Under the pieces are notes generated by a model. The model had not been told where the DNA came from, searched no databases, and was given only the letters and a program-made list of their open reading frames with translations. A DNA stretch of 64,000 nucleotides, from positions 5,890,001 to 5,954,000 of the forward strand of contig CM034140.1 in NCBI GenBank assembly GCA_019914995.1. The letters are read 5' to 3'. Source of the DNA: Acanthochlamys bracteata (Eukaryota; Streptophyta; Magnoliopsida; Pandanales; Velloziaceae). This document shows positions 28,401 through 40,784 of the stretch, piece by piece (the first letter of the stretch is position 1; each line of letters opens with the position of its first letter). The position numbers and the translations under genes are program-made.

Positions 28401-31400
28401 TAATTTTTTATATTTTTTATATTAAAAGTAAATTTAAAATTAACTTTTAAAAAATAAATTTTTGATAGAAATAATTTACTTTAAAATTTTTATTTAGTTT
28501 GTATTAAATGTGAGTTTGAAAAAAGTGAGTTTGGTGGGTTGGTAAACGAGCCCTTAGTCTACTTGAAGTCAAATTTTTAGCTTTATAGTGACATCTGATG
28601 TTATATTGCCATTTGCAGACTAGATGATTTCTTCCCAGTTTGATGGATGTGTGACCTACATTTATTCCTGGGCCCAACAAAGAGTACATTCGAGTGCGTA
28701 AGAGTAGGCAATACGTTCTAAAATCTCTTGTGCTTGATTCTTAAAAGTAGTGGTCCAGTTCCTAATGGGGGGGACTATATTTAGTCGACGCCATTTAGCG
28801 AGCCACTTTAGTAGATAAGACTTGAGCAAACCTATGTTGTTGCACAAAATTTCTAGGAAACCTAAACAGTAGCAACGTTAGATCTACTTTAAGAGTACCT
28901 ACAAAAGAATGTAGTCAAGGGTGCAGCTTTGAATTGAGACATGAAATTAGTAAGGAAGCAAGAAACCTATTAAAAAGTAATTGAACATTTGCCTGATAGG
29001 AAAACCTGATTGGAAGATAAGAAGGTTTTTTAGATCTTCGATTTTTAAGCAGAGAAGACAAAGTAGTTTTCATTTTCGATTTTGATTCTTAGTTCATGAT
29101 TAAGCATCCACAATAATGGCTGTTGGTAACAGTCTGAGTTGACTATAAGCTGAAGTGGATACTCTTAAGAAAAAATATATGTTAAAAAAAAAGTAGTTGG
29201 TTGTCATAATTAAGAGTGTTGTTAATCTGCTCTCTTTGATGCTGAAGAAGTCTTTTCTTGGTTTTGATCTCGGTTCTGCTTAGGAACTTGTATTAGCTCC
29301 TTAGGTTTTCTTGTTTAGACTGGTGTTCATGCTGGGTGATATTTGCAATGCTGGATACAAATACTTTTTGGAGATCAGAAATCTAAAGTTTTTTATATAA
29401 CTACAGCCTCTCACTCAAATGTGTATAAAGGGATTTTTTCAAATTTCTGTGTTTTACTTTCACATGTTAAGCAATGAGTAAGCTGTGGTTCACTTTCACA
29501 TGTTAGGCTTTATAAAGTCCAAGCTCTTTCCTCTTTTTTCCTATGTGGGACTACCTGGTAACATCATAGCCCCTAAGCAATGATATTTCAGGAAAATTAG
29601 TTTTCATGATACAATCATCTTGATGGTGCTCAGGTTTGGGATATAGTCAGCTAGCTCTGTTGTATAAGTGATATGGTATGACATTCACTCTTTATCCGAT
29701 ATTTGTAAAGAATCTTTTATCTCAATGTTGGATAAATTTCAAATTGTCAATATTCTTAAGAGCATATCAGTGGCTATTAATTTCATTTGTGCAAAATTCA
29801 GATATTACAAAAGTTATATTTTGGCTGTTTAAGTAAAGCTTCGATTATACATATACCAAGGGTTTATTCTCTTGTAATTTTCTTCTGCACTGGATGAAGG
29901 ATGCTTTGGAACTTGATGAGCTGATTAGTTATCTAATAAACAAAGAGAATTCTGAAGGTGTAGTGCTACTGGGTCATAGCACTGGTTGTCAGGTAATGTC
30001 TTGAAGCATAGACAACAAAAAATGAAATTACACTCATGATTGCATATGCTTAACTCATAAAAATTGAAATACAGGACATTGTACATTACATGCGCACTAA
30101 TTTTGCATGCTCTAAAGCAGTACGCGGGGTGATTTTACAGGTATGTATATCCTCTTTGCTATGCTTAATACCGTGCATGTAAGTATGTACCATAGAATAT
30201 AGATCCTTTTAGGAGAAGGCAACTATAAGTGATAGGGAATAACTCAAAGAGATGAAATAAAAGCTGGTTTCTCATATATATCTTTTATTCATTAAAATTA
30301 AGAGGCTTCTATTAATCATAATGTGTTAGAACAGCTTTTGTAATTGTTGATATTGTAGATAGCCATGAGTCGCTGTATCCTTAACGCGTTCAGGGTTAAT
30401 AAACTTGAAGGCTGGGCTTCCCTCAGAGTATTTGAAGGGAGCACTTTCGTAGTGCTTTCCAGTTAGATGTGTCGGTTGAATTAATCTACTGGTGGTGTAG
30501 ATTTGTAACCATCATCTTTAGTTGGCCTAAAGATGTGTGGTGTAGATTTGCCTATGTATTTTGGAAATATTATGATAGCAATTCTGTGCTTCACGTTTGC
30601 GCTTAGCACCAAAAGGAAGCATTTAATGCCCTAATTTTGTATGCAATTTGTTTTTTTCACTTTACTAACTTTTCAATTGCCTTATAAGTCATAAAGTTAG
30701 GACAGAGTGACAAATCACAAAATTTGAACTGAAGAATAGCTTTAACATTGGATTTACATTACGTATGATATCTCTAATAGCTTATTTACATAACAAACAT
30801 CAAATTTTACGTTGTTTCTTGAGTTTTATCTAAATTAAAGCTTCACCCAAAAGTCACATTTTGTTCATACATGCTCTTAATTGAATAAAATGTAATGCGC
30901 CCCATATAAAATTGATTAACAATTTAACGGATGCTGCAGTGATATTCATCCTAACATGCTTGTCTTACTATTGCAAGCTAGTAAAATATTATTGAAGTGG
31001 CAAATAAACAATTAGGCTTGTTGGTCGAGTTTTATCCATATTTGAGCTATGCCTTCACATTACTCTTTATTTCGGACTTCAATTAGGTTCATATGGTGTA
31101 TAAACCAATGTTTAACCATTTAAAATAATATTTTAATCGTCTATAGCGGGACACTGTGGTATTTATCCTACGAAAATTGTCTTACTACTAGAAGCTGAAG
31201 AATAAAATTCATTCTTATATATTTTTGAAGTATTTGTTTATATAAAACAAGCAAAGTTATTGTAGTGTAATTGTTTCCCAGTGGTAATGTTGCACAATTG
31301 TGAATTCTTTCAATGGCTATGATGATAAATGGTAACAAACTCTTTCTTATATGGAACTGCTTCATCTGGATTCTTGTATAAAGTCAAAAATTGAAGATTG

Positions 31401-34400
31401 TTTCTATGTATTTTGCTTCTCATAAAATACTTGCACAAAGAAAAAGGGGTCCTCCTTTCAATTTCATTGCACTCCTTATTTGTGGAATTATATACTAATG
31501 CTATATTTCCTGAAATTATTTTGACATGGTCCGATAGATCAACAAAATGATACATAGTTCAACATATAGCAAATCATGATTAAAAACAACCAACAGAAAC
31601 ATGATACCCAGAATTAATAGAATTTATACAATTATTACATGACATATTCACTGAACAATTACATTGAGAGGCTTAGGTCCCTAGGAACCCTTTAGGATAC
31701 ACTTTTTGTACTACTATTGTGTACAACATATATGTATAATACAATATTTTTAGTGGTCAAGTTGATGTATCTTAAATTGATGCAAATTAACATGGGCTTT
31801 ATTTATTATCAGGCTCCGGTTAGTGACCGGGAGTACAGGGCAACTCTTCCTGAAACTGCTGCTATGATTGATTTGGCAGCAACCATGATAAGCGAAGGTA
31901 GAGAGATGGAGCTAATGCCTAGAGAAGCAAATCCAGATGCCCCTATAACTGCTTATAGGTGAGGACAACTTCAAGTTGCTGTTTGTATTATGTATTGATG
32001 GTTATGACTTCATAACGGTTTTAACTCTATTCTATGCTCCATTAGCCAAGCATGCATTGTTTTTATTAACCTTCTTACATTTTAGTTTGTTGAGGTTCGA
32101 TTTGAGTTCTTTGCATAGTCATCTTTATATGATTGCTTTTTGAAAGATCTTTACAAGATAATATGATGCACTTTTGAATTTTTGAAAATATAAATTTAAT
32201 GCCATAACATGCTTTTGACTAGTAGGATTGCAAATTAGTTTAAGTTCCCCTATAATATTTAGATCTTCTCTTATTAATGAATGTACAAACTGTATTAGAA
32301 AGCAACCTAATAATCTTAAAGATGGTACCAATTGGCAATTATACTAGTTATGCTAAAAGATTACTTGTTTACCCATAACTTCCAAGACTTGGAGTGCTTT
32401 TCTTATCATGTAATATTTTTGGGATAGACTATTGATTATATAAACAAAAAAATATCTTAGAAAGAGCATAAAATCCTAAGCATGTTTCTAAGGGCTCATT
32501 GGATGAGAAACTTTCAAATACATGCACTTTCAAATTTCTTGATTTAAAATTTTCATAACTTTGAAGTGGCTTGTTTGGAATATACAACGTGCAAAGGAAT
32601 GGTAAACTGCGTGATTGATAAGTTTTAGAAAACTAACTAAAAGTTGCAGACAAAAACCAAATACCAAAAGAACTACAAAATGAAGATCTTGATGCTTTTC
32701 AAACTAAATTAAAATTCTAATAAAAAATTAGTTGAATATGCTCACAACAAATTATAGAGCTTCCACAATGTTGTCGTAGTTTGTTAGAGGTCTGGTGACC
32801 ACTAAGTTCGGTGGAGCGCTAGAAGAGGTTCGTATGAGTTTCATTACCATTGTCAAGGTATTGTCACCAACAATAGCTCTTGAGTTAGTCTAACTTCGAA
32901 AATCACCAATGGAAGTTCATTGTATTTCTGGTATGGTCGTTGGATTTTGGCCATTATCTTTGGTAGTTAACTGAGCTGCGACCGGTACTGGTAATTGTAG
33001 GTAAAAATAAATATTAGAAGGGAAGTAAAATTAGTAGAGTGAATTTTGCAAACAACAACTATTTAGGTGCAATTTGTAGAGTGTCTTTAGACCCTCTCCA
33101 AATACAATCTACACATTTCTTAAAATTTTGAGACCTCAATTACATGCTATGTATAGAAGGTATTTTCTAAAGGGAATTTATAAATACTTGGTGAATTATA
33201 ATACTCTCCAATATTAAACTATTCAAAATCTAGAGAAAATGGTTGGAAAGATCTTTCATCTAAATTACTCTGTTGATTCTTGATGCCTCCCCTTCTTTAG
33301 CTAGTTCCTCTTCTTTGTAGTAGTCGTTACAAAATTAAAAACTTAGGTTTATAATTTTAATTTTATTTCTTGGAACTTGAGACTTAAAGCTATATGGGGC
33401 AATTTTAATGTGTCTATCGACTCTATCCAAAAATTGATTTGGGCTCCTATTTATAAAGGTAATGTAGCTGTACCTTTTGAATACAAGAAACCACTGAAAC
33501 CTTGGAGCTTTCTTTTGTGAGCAAGAGGTTTGTCAAAATTGAGCAATGACAAGGCTGATGCCATGTTCACTCACGTCTAACCTCACTTGCAATTTAGGTC
33601 AAAACAGCTCCTTCTTATACACTGTATATGAAAGCATCATTTTAGTAGCAATAGCAAAAGGAAGCAACTGTTACTAAGCCAAAGTGCTTAACGCCAGCTA
33701 GGCCATGTTGATAGCATTAGCTAAAGCTAGTTCATCTAACCTCCTAAAACCTTCACATAATAAGCATCTTACTTCAAAAAGGAAAACTGTTATAGCTATA
33801 AGCAACAATGACTTAGAAAGAACTCTATGAAAGCAAGGTTATAAGAATGAAAAGGACCCGTGCATCGTCAACCATTCCAAATTCTTTGTAGAGCTAGCTA
33901 ACAATGAAGCATGGCAATTGAGTATAAAGTCTTCCAAATTTCATTAAAAAAGTATGTTGAGAAATAAAAGATTATCACTAACGTTGTGTTCAAAGCAATC
34001 AGCGAATGTATAATCGGTCACGCGAAGTAGAAGGTCCAAACATACAATTTACCGTGGTTTAGTATACACCAACGCTTCAAGGATGATCATAACAAAATTT
34101 TCACTAATAATAATAAGAGAGTCTAATGGTTTAACCAAAACCCGTGATGCTCATTCTCTCTCATATAGAAGAGCACACGACATTCACTGCAAACTTATAA
34201 TAATATTTTTTCATAAAATTGATAAGCATAGAGAAGATATTTTTGCACTTGAAGTAGATATCATTGTCTTCTTTAAGGTGGTGTAGTTTGAAGGAAATTA
34301 GAATGTATGCAAGCCTTGTTGTTACTTAATATATATAGCTTTATATACTCGATTTTGTTTCAAGTTATAAGCGAATAAAACATCATCTTAATGACCGCCT

Positions 34401-37400
34401 ATGGAGCCTCCTATTTATGCATTGTCCATCTTTTATGGGCTTCCTCATAGGGCACATGACTTACTTTATGGTACTACATCTCCAGGTGCTGTCTCTTTCG
34501 TTTAATAAGCTTACAATTAAAGACAAAATTTCAACAAACTCTACTTTGTCCGTAAATTGTCCAATAATATTAGCGATATTTTCTTCCATTTTATCACCCC
34601 TCATCTCGGGCTTCATGCTCTTGATCTTTAAGTCGAACATGAACTTGAGCCAAGCTTGATTTTAACTTGTCGAACTCTCGACCGACAAAGGAAGGCAAAG
34701 ACAAACTCATAGGTGAAACTAATGAATCAGTCACTTCATCTTACTCCAAATTAGATTCTCTCTTGATGTTGATTCTAGGCATGCAGGTTTGAAAAATACA
34801 TTGTAATAATTCTCTATATACCCGTGAGAGTCGAAGTACATACAAATTGTTTTTGCTAATGTTTCAAAATTTGATCTACTAATTTTAATATATAGTAGAT
34901 TACTTTATGTTGATGTAGATTCTAATCAAACAAAGTCGGATAATATGCTCTAATCACGGGCGAACAATTGTGATATGATCTTCAATTCTAACTGTCGTTG
35001 AGGTTTACTCTGTTTACTTCACTTGTGATCAAATTTCAGCTTAAAACGACCCACGATTCTCTTATAGCGGATAGCAACAACAAAACAATATTGAATCTTG
35101 ATCGTAGATGAGATACAGAAAATCAACATTGCGTGGCCACCGGGGTACAACGTGAGGCTCGTGGCTGTATAAGTGAAAGAGAAAGAGAGAGTTGCGTGTT
35201 TAGAAAAGTTAAGGTCTTGTTACTTAATACTATAGATTATAATGTAATGCAGCCAACAAATTAGAGTTTAAGTGAGAGTTAACTAATTCAACTTCTCACC
35301 GAACCAAATAGCTTTTGGTTTGAGCTCCCATATGCAAGATATTTATACTCTCGTTCTATCACTTTATTTGAATTTCTAAATTTAAATAACTCTTAATTAG
35401 ATCAAGTTCTCTATCTTTTATGATCATCTGAAATTAGTCAGATTTAAGTCCAATTTGAATTTCAATTATGACAAATTTCTTTTCTAATACATGTTCATAA
35501 ATCCTACCAAGATCAATATTAAACTACTAGATAGGTAAAATTAATATGAGTAAAATGATCCGCATCAATGGGTCAGATTTTAGGACTCGGGTTATTTAGT
35601 ACTAGGTCTTGATTCGGTATCATCTAATCAAATCAGAATCTTTACACCATATTTCACCTTGACACTTAGGCTGTAAGTAATTTGGGAAAATGATAGGATA
35701 TGGTGCAATTTCAAGTAATTAGAAATGAGTTTAATCTCTTCTTTGTGATGATTTATTAATTATCAAATTTCTTCCATCATATACAATAAGTAATGTCAGT
35801 CTCTGGGAAAAATTTATTTACACTGTCGATTTGTAACCAACATTAATCATCATGATCTTATTGTACTCAAACTTCATGAAAACAAAATTTCAAAACAAAA
35901 TATTATAGAGTAACTAGATAATTATCAAATCCGTTTTGATAACATGGCCTAAAGTTTTATCTTTGAGCATACAATATTTTGAACCGATTATTTACATAAA
36001 ATGAGTGGTGGATTCCTTATTGAGCATTACATGTATTCTCAATGTATTCAATTTGTACCCAACTTGCCATTCTAAATGAACTCATATTTGATCCATTTAT
36101 CCCGACAGTCAAAGTAGATAAAAACACATTAGTTCACATTAATCTCTTAGATCAAAAGAACTCCATAAATCGTCGTAGTAGCGGAATCAAGTCTGACCTG
36201 ATAGTGGATTTTGTCTTGGCACGTTCTCATATAAGCCTGTCAGTAGACATAAAATACTTATGTCTAATGCAGAGTCGCTACTCCAACAAGTGAGAAAGGT
36301 TGTTACCATTTTATGGTCATCATAAACTAATCACGGTTATAACTAGTGAAGTCTCCCAACATTACTACTAAGGGTTTAAGGAATATGGAATTGGAAGTGC
36401 AGTCTATCTCCATCACTCCAAAGTAATCAACTGCAGTCTATCTCCATCACTCCAAAGTAATCAACTGAGTTTCTGATGGTATTCCTGTGGATCTTTGGTA
36501 TCTTATGCCAGGAGAAATCGCATGCGACTTAGTTAATACCTCATTGTATTCATGAAATAAACAGCTATATTAATCATATCTTATGAAAATGTATCAAATA
36601 CATAATTATGGCTTGCAAGGGCACCGCCTTCAACAGTTGGACACTAACTACAATAATTTATTGATTTGCACAAAGCAATTATGTGAAGTGACATGAAAGT
36701 TGAAGCTGTTATATCAAGCTCTACCTTAATTCCAACATTCTAAGTCTTGAATGTAGTTGTAAAGAAAATGTGCAAAACAATTACTTTCATACCAAAATTT
36801 ACAACCCAGGTGATCTCCTGCTGTTTTCGTATCACGTATTGGAAAACAATGACCTGACCTCCGAACCAAAAGAGGCAACCTTCACTCGGGTAAACACCAC
36901 ATGCAATACTGTTTCTGTTTAACTCGTGAAAGTCCAATTAACAGCTTAGGAAGGATTAGGAAGTACAAACTCATTCTAGCATGAAAACGGACTTTTCAAT
37001 TTACACAGTGTGGCCTATATGTACATGGTTTCAGACCAACTTTCAAAGCACCACTTAACTGGACATATATCTCAATTTCTAATCTTTACATACCTCACTT
37101 GCATAGACACAATCCAGGAACCGATCCAACAAATCGAGTTATATATTGTTGCTAACATTGCACTAAATTAGTGTCGGAATTTAGCTAATCACATTGTCTA
37201 CTGTCAGTACTTAGATTTATACATTTGCTGAAAGCATAGAAAGTTAACTTTTGTATGGTAGTTAGGTTTGCAAATTTGTACAATTATCATACTTGTGCTT
37301 CCTGCAATCTCATGTTACTTTTCTTTGTACTGGACAAACATATGTTGCTTTCTTTATACCTTATTTATACTCTCACTGACATCAAGTACTGTTAAAAAGG

Positions 37401-38606
37401 TATCACTCCCTTTGTGCGTACATGGGCGATGATGACATGTTTAGTTCAGATCTCAGTGAAGACCAGTTAAAAGCAAGACTCGGTCACATGTCAAGTACAC
37501 CTTGTCAGGTTAACCCACCTTCCTGGTTTTGCACTAAACTTTGGAGCATATCTGACAGCTTAATTTGTTATGTAGAGCTTAGTTAATGCAGATATTTTAT
37601 AGTATATCCTCTCCATTACGTAAGTGGTTCTGCTTGATAAACAACAACGATTGTATTTAAGCTTCTTCCAATGAAGCAGCATCAAGTTACTCATAAGTTC
37701 TAACTGAATGTGCTATTTGTTATAGCATATTTATGATATTGTCATTTGGCAGCTGAAACTAGCAGTTAGATCTATATTCCTTACTTTGTAAGCTTACACA
37801 AATACAAAACCAACTAAAAGACTGAGAAATCTCTTATCATGGGACATAAGATCCACATAAATGCATTTTGTATTACCAACACATTAGTATCTTGGAGTAT
37901 CAAATGAGATTGATAGATCAGGATATCAGTGGAGCGAGATAGATTTGCATATTTTTCCAATCGATTCTCATGTGTCATGTATATAGGAATATTATGATGA
38001 GAATGGGTGTTCATTAATATTGATAACAAGCATATTTTGGTTTGATTTTACCTTTTCGGTTTCTAATATCATTGAATAAGCTGGGCTAGAGCATGTCAGT
38101 GATTTTTCTTGACAGTAAGTGTTTTGTAGACTAAGCAATGTTTCTCTGGATGTTTTAATTAAAGAGAACTTCTTGTATAGACTTGGTCTACCACCCATTT
38201 TGTAGACTAAGCAATCATAACCATTGAATGTGGATGTGAACCTTGTTTCTTGATGAGAGAGATTCTTTTAGTTGTCATGATTCCTTAATATGCTGCTTTG
38301 AAGAATGTCTATAACTTTTCTGCAGGTCCTTTTCTCCATGGCTGATGAGTATGTACCAGATTATGTGGATAAGAAAGCACTAGTGGATAGGTATGCTTCT
38401 ATCAAGTTTATAGTTTTGGCATGCTCGTGTGGTGAGAATTAACAATGACATTTTGCAGGTTATGTAGGGCACTGGGTGGTGCAGAGAAGGTAGAGATAGA
38501 GTGGGGAAACCATGCCCTCTCTAACCGGGTTGAAGAAGCAGTTGAAGCAATACTAGATTTTGTCAAAAGAGAGGGACCTAAAGGGTGGGATGATCCTTGG
38601 AAATAA
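18826..38606 (+). CDS. DUF1749 / UPF0613 alpha/beta-hydrolase, nine exons
   Basis: Exons 18826-19053, 20587-20663, 27187-27292, 29900-29992, 30075-30140, 31813-31958, 37400-37508, 38326-38390 and 38459-38606 join in phase to 345 residues and TAA. The protein belongs to the DUF1749 alpha/beta-hydrolase family, which in fungi includes the siderophore esterase SidJ; the plant members' substrate is unknown to me. Seen: Ser/Ala-rich leader (1-60), RKNQLRGALFKYG, FIGGLTDGLLATEYLEPL, the nucleophile elbow LLGHSTGCQ with Ser164, APVSDREYRATLPET, YHSLCAYMGDDDMFSSDL, then MADEYVPDYVD (Asp282) and WGNHALSNRV (His315), a plausible Ser-Asp-His triad; C terminus GPKGWDDPWK. Start: the first in-frame ATG after a GTG; the frame just upstream has no other ATG. 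Length fits the family. All introns are GT-AG, and about 95% of the span is intron. Confidence 0.93.
22347..22610 (-). repeat. LTR-like direct repeat, left copy
   Basis: Begins TGATAGGATTTTAGG and is about 70-75% similar by eye to the copy at 25903, sharing CTATCCCAT/TTATCCCAT, AAAGAACTC, ACTCGCTAAC, CCTAATAC..TTAG and GACTTGCCTAAT. Its outer boundary on the right is not clear. Confidence 0.6.
22850..23935. other. Strand-asymmetric CTG/TTG-rich block
   Basis: About 1.1 kb dominated by GCTGCT, TTGCTG and CTGTTG words on the plus strand, with few A runs, unlike the surrounding intron. Open frames occur on both strands but none looks like a known protein. It lies between the LTR-like repeats and may be their internal, non-coding part. 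Confidence 0.6.
24934..24977. repeat. (TA)n microsatellite
   Basis: About 44 bp of TA repeat bordering foldback element A; shorter TA tracts at about 25401-25425 and 25843-25861 border elements A and B. Confidence 0.95.
24978..25400. mobile_element. Foldback element A in a (TA)n tract
   Basis: Near-perfect inverted arms of about 190 bp around a spacer near 25171-25210. The left arm starts AAGGGATAGGGGCACTC and the right arm ends GAGTGCTCCTATCCTTTTA; inner parts match at ATACTGACAAAATTTTATCT. Flanked on both sides by TA repeats. No ORF. A large-hairpin MITE of uncertain superfamily. Confidence 0.85.
25426..25839. mobile_element. Foldback element B, related to element A
   Basis: Starts GGATAGGATAGAGGCACATG and ends CATGTGCTTTTATCCTATCA. 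Arms of about 190 bp match at ATTGATAAAATTTTAGCTCA-type sequence and CCAATCTCCACCGTTGGATA. It shares terminal GGATAGG and the TCCAACGGTRGAGATTGG arm motif with element A but is clearly diverged. Confidence 0.82.
25903..26170 (-). repeat. LTR-like direct repeat, right copy, with PBS-like motif
   Basis: Begins TGATAGGATTTAGGCCC. On the minus strand the repeat ends CCTATCA, then AT, then TGGCATCAGAG (25900-25890), one transition from the tRNA-iMet primer-binding site TGGTATCAGAG common in plant LTR elements. This suggests a 5' LTR of a minus-strand, decayed LTR element. Confidence 0.55.
27937..28181. mobile_element. PIF/Harbinger-like MITE in hydrolase intron 3
   Basis: Left end GGAAACATTTGGGAGTGCTT after TTA (27934-27936); right end AAGCAATGCCAAACGACACA before TTA (28182-28184). 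Interior AT-rich, no ORF. Confidence 0.6.
28318..28553. mobile_element. PIF/Harbinger-like MITE in hydrolase intron 3
   Basis: Inverted ends GGGCATGTTTAC and GTAAACGAGCCC, flanked by TTA at 28315-28317 and 28554-28556. 236 bp, AT-rich interior with no coding capacity. Confidence 0.72.
29900..29992 (+). CDS. Hydrolase exon 4, with the catalytic serine
   Basis: Encodes DALELDELISYLINKENSEG then VVLLGHSTGCQ; the GHSTG elbow places the nucleophile at Ser164. Acceptor GATGAAG, donor CAG|GTAATG. Followed after an 82-nt intron by exon 5 (DIVHYMRTNFACSKAVRG). Confidence 0.92.
31813..31958 (+). CDS. Hydrolase exon 6
   Basis: Encodes APVSDREYRATLPETAAMID, LAATMISEGREMELMPREA and NPDAPITAYR (last codon split, completed at 37400). 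Acceptor TTATCAG, donor AG|GTGAGG. Confidence 0.92.
31959..37399 (+). other. Hydrolase intron 6 (5.4 kb)
   Basis: No exon is missing: TAYR and YHSLCAY are contiguous in the family. The DNA is unremarkable AT-rich sequence with some more complex stretches (about 32760-33000 and 34900-36400) that look like decayed transposon or LTR sequence, but I could not classify them. Confidence 0.7.
36399..36466. repeat. Perfect 34-bp tandem duplication
   Basis: The unit starting GCAGTCTATCTCCATCACTC at 36399 is repeated without change at 36433. Identity implies a recent duplication. Confidence 0.97.
37400..37508 (+). CDS. Hydrolase exon 7
   Basis: Encodes YHSLCAYMGDDDMFSSDLSE then DQLKARLGHMSSTPCQ. The acceptor is an unusual purine-rich TTAAAAAG, accepted because it alone restores the frame and the conserved AYRYHSLCAYMGDDD sequence. 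Confidence 0.88.
38326..38606 (+). CDS. Hydrolase exons 8 and 9, split by a 68-nt intron
   Basis: Exon 8 (38326-38390) encodes VLFSMADEYVPDYVDKKALV with the probable catalytic Asp282; intron 38391-38458; exon 9 (38459-38606) encodes GGAEKVEIEWGNHALSNRV with His315 and ends GWDDPWK and TAA. Confidence 0.92.
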
Positions 38607-38900
38607 GTATTTCTTTAATTGCTTTGTTCATTTGTCTATTTGTTTGTTCCCAACAGCTAGTAAATTGTCTTTGTAATTAGTCATATAAGCTTCAAAATGA
38701 CTTTAAGGTGGTTACTAGCATAAGGAATATGTTATCTCAAAACCTCCTTACATTCGATTCTTCACGATGACTTCCCTTTTGCTGTTATTTATGGTCGTCC
38801 TACGCTGTAATGTGAGTGAGTGCTAAAAATGTAACTGCTATACCATGAACAGGATTGAGTGTGAAACGGTAGCACAAGCTCTGGAATTTGCATCTGTAGT

Positions 38901-39446
38901 TAAGGGGTGGCAATTTCTGATCCGATCCGTAAATTCGATTCGAAATCGATCCCAAAAAATCAAATTTGGATTAAGTTTTAGTTGGGTTTTAGTCAACTTT
39001 GGATTGATCCGAAATTGATTCAAAAATTTAAATGAATGGGTCGGATTTGAATTGATTTGAAATTGATCCGTTTAATCCGTATAATTATTTATATAGTATA
39101 TATTATTTAATAATTAAAAAATAATATTAAAAAAATTTAAATTTAATATATATAATTTATTTTAATTTTATTAATTTTTATTTAATTTATAATTTTATTA
39201 AAATTAATATTTTTTTAGATATATCATAAGTAATAATTTTTATATTATTGTTAGAAATTAATAGTTATAATTTTTATTTTAATTATTGAATTGATTGAAT
39301 TTGATTCGGTTATTAAATAGGTTATGTTAGGGTTGATAATTTTGATTCATATAAATAAATAAGTCAGATTATGGTTGAAGAATTTTGATCTAATTTTTAT
39401 ATAAGTCGATCGTAAATTGATTCAGGAATTTGAATTGCCATCTCTA
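38901..39446. mobile_element. hAT-like non-autonomous element with 8-bp target duplication
   Basis: Ends TAAGGGGTGGCAATTTC and GAATTGCCATCTCTA are inverted; flanks TCTGTAGT at 38893-38900 and 39447-39454 are identical. 8-bp duplications and TAGRGRTGGCAA ends fit hAT. No transposase. Interior carries GATCCG-rich subterminal words. It lies about 295 bp after the hydrolase stop codon. Confidence 0.88.
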
Positions 39447-39454
39447 TCTGTAGT

Positions 39455-40660
39455 CGATGTTGATGGTTAGCATTTGATTTCACTGAGGTTGAGAGCCAAG
39501 TCCTGTTCTTAAGTTTTGTAGTAGTAATTTCTGTATCGAATTAGGTTAAGGATGCGAACCGCAAAGCTCTAGGGGTGAAGCAGGATTTTAAATGATAATC
39601 AGCTCGGCTTTAATTTATCTGAGATTTGAAGTTGGATTTTCGTTACAAAGTTTTTATGGGTAAAAGAAATAGGTAGTCAATGCAAATCATCTATCTGTTA
39701 ATCAAGGTTGACTTTGATGCTGCATAGCCTTAAATCAAAGCCACAATGCATCACGTTAATTCTAACAAGCTAAACAATAGTTGTTAAATATTAGAAAGAA
39801 TAAAATGTCCCTCCATGTTTGCATGATCACAAAAGCTTGATTGCGTCTTTCTTTGTTTGTTCTCCCTTAGGAATTGGTTTGAATCTTGGATTGGAACTAC
39901 TTTATTGCGTTTTAATATGAAGTGCTTTCGAACAATGTGCTGACATGAGAAATTATTGCCAAATGTTTTGATTAAGAGCTTGTTTTAATTGCATAAAATT
40001 TTAGGTTTTTCTCAGATTTTAAATTTGAATTTATTTTTTGTGTTTTATTCTACTCCTCTTTAAAAATTTTATTTTTAAATTATTAAATTCAATTTATTTT
40101 TTATTTAATTTTGTTTTACAAAAATTATTTTTTACAAATTAAAAAACGTCATAATAGTCACTTCTAGGATTATGAAACTGGAGTAATTCTATATGTTCTT
40201 GCGTAATCTTTTTTTAAGCTGCACGGTAGGACGAGATCACCGAGATGCGTGTCCAAAGATTTATGGTGGATTTAACAAAAAGGTTATATAAGAGAGTATT
40301 CAGCTTATTTTCAGCTAGTAAGAACACAAAATTTGAATTCACTTCTAACAATATTTTTTATAATAAGTTACTTTTTAGTAAGTTAAATGCACTCGTAGTT
40401 TAACTGTATTTATTAACTAAGTGTGAAACATTATAGCATGCATATTAAAACATTTCACATCTTTGGATGACTGACCAAGCCCACTTGTTTTCTCAGTTAA
40501 ATATTCAAATCTCAAGGAAATTCAATCAAGAGTATCTTTGCATGAAGACCCATGAACTGTTAATTAATTTGTTCCTTATTTTTGCCAAGTCTGGATTCTG
40601 GTTGGGATGCATAAAGTGTGTGAAACTACTTTTTTTCTGGTTGCTTTAATTTGTCTCTCA
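39455..40660. other. Intergenic, no gene seen
   Basis: Between the hydrolase gene and the 8-cysteine gene. AT-rich, with one stretch (about 39980-40145) that resembles a decayed inverted-repeat element (starts GAGCTTGTTTTAATTG). Nothing else is supported. Confidence 0.55.
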
Positions 40661-40666
40661 GATCAT

Positions 40667-40674
40667 TATATATT
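40667..40674 (+). promoter_or_regulatory. Possible TATA box of the 8-cysteine protein gene
   Basis: TTATATATT about 115 bp upstream of the ATG at 40785, allowing a leader of roughly 80-90 nt. The ATG context is GCAAAAATGGAG. Confidence 0.45.
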
Positions 40675-40784
40675 CTCCTATTCTCTTTGAGCCTTCTTAG
40701 TTCATCATCAATTGTGATCATAAAATCTGAACTTCAATTCTTCAGAATTCACAAGCTTGCAAAAAACTTTTTTTTTGAGCAAAA

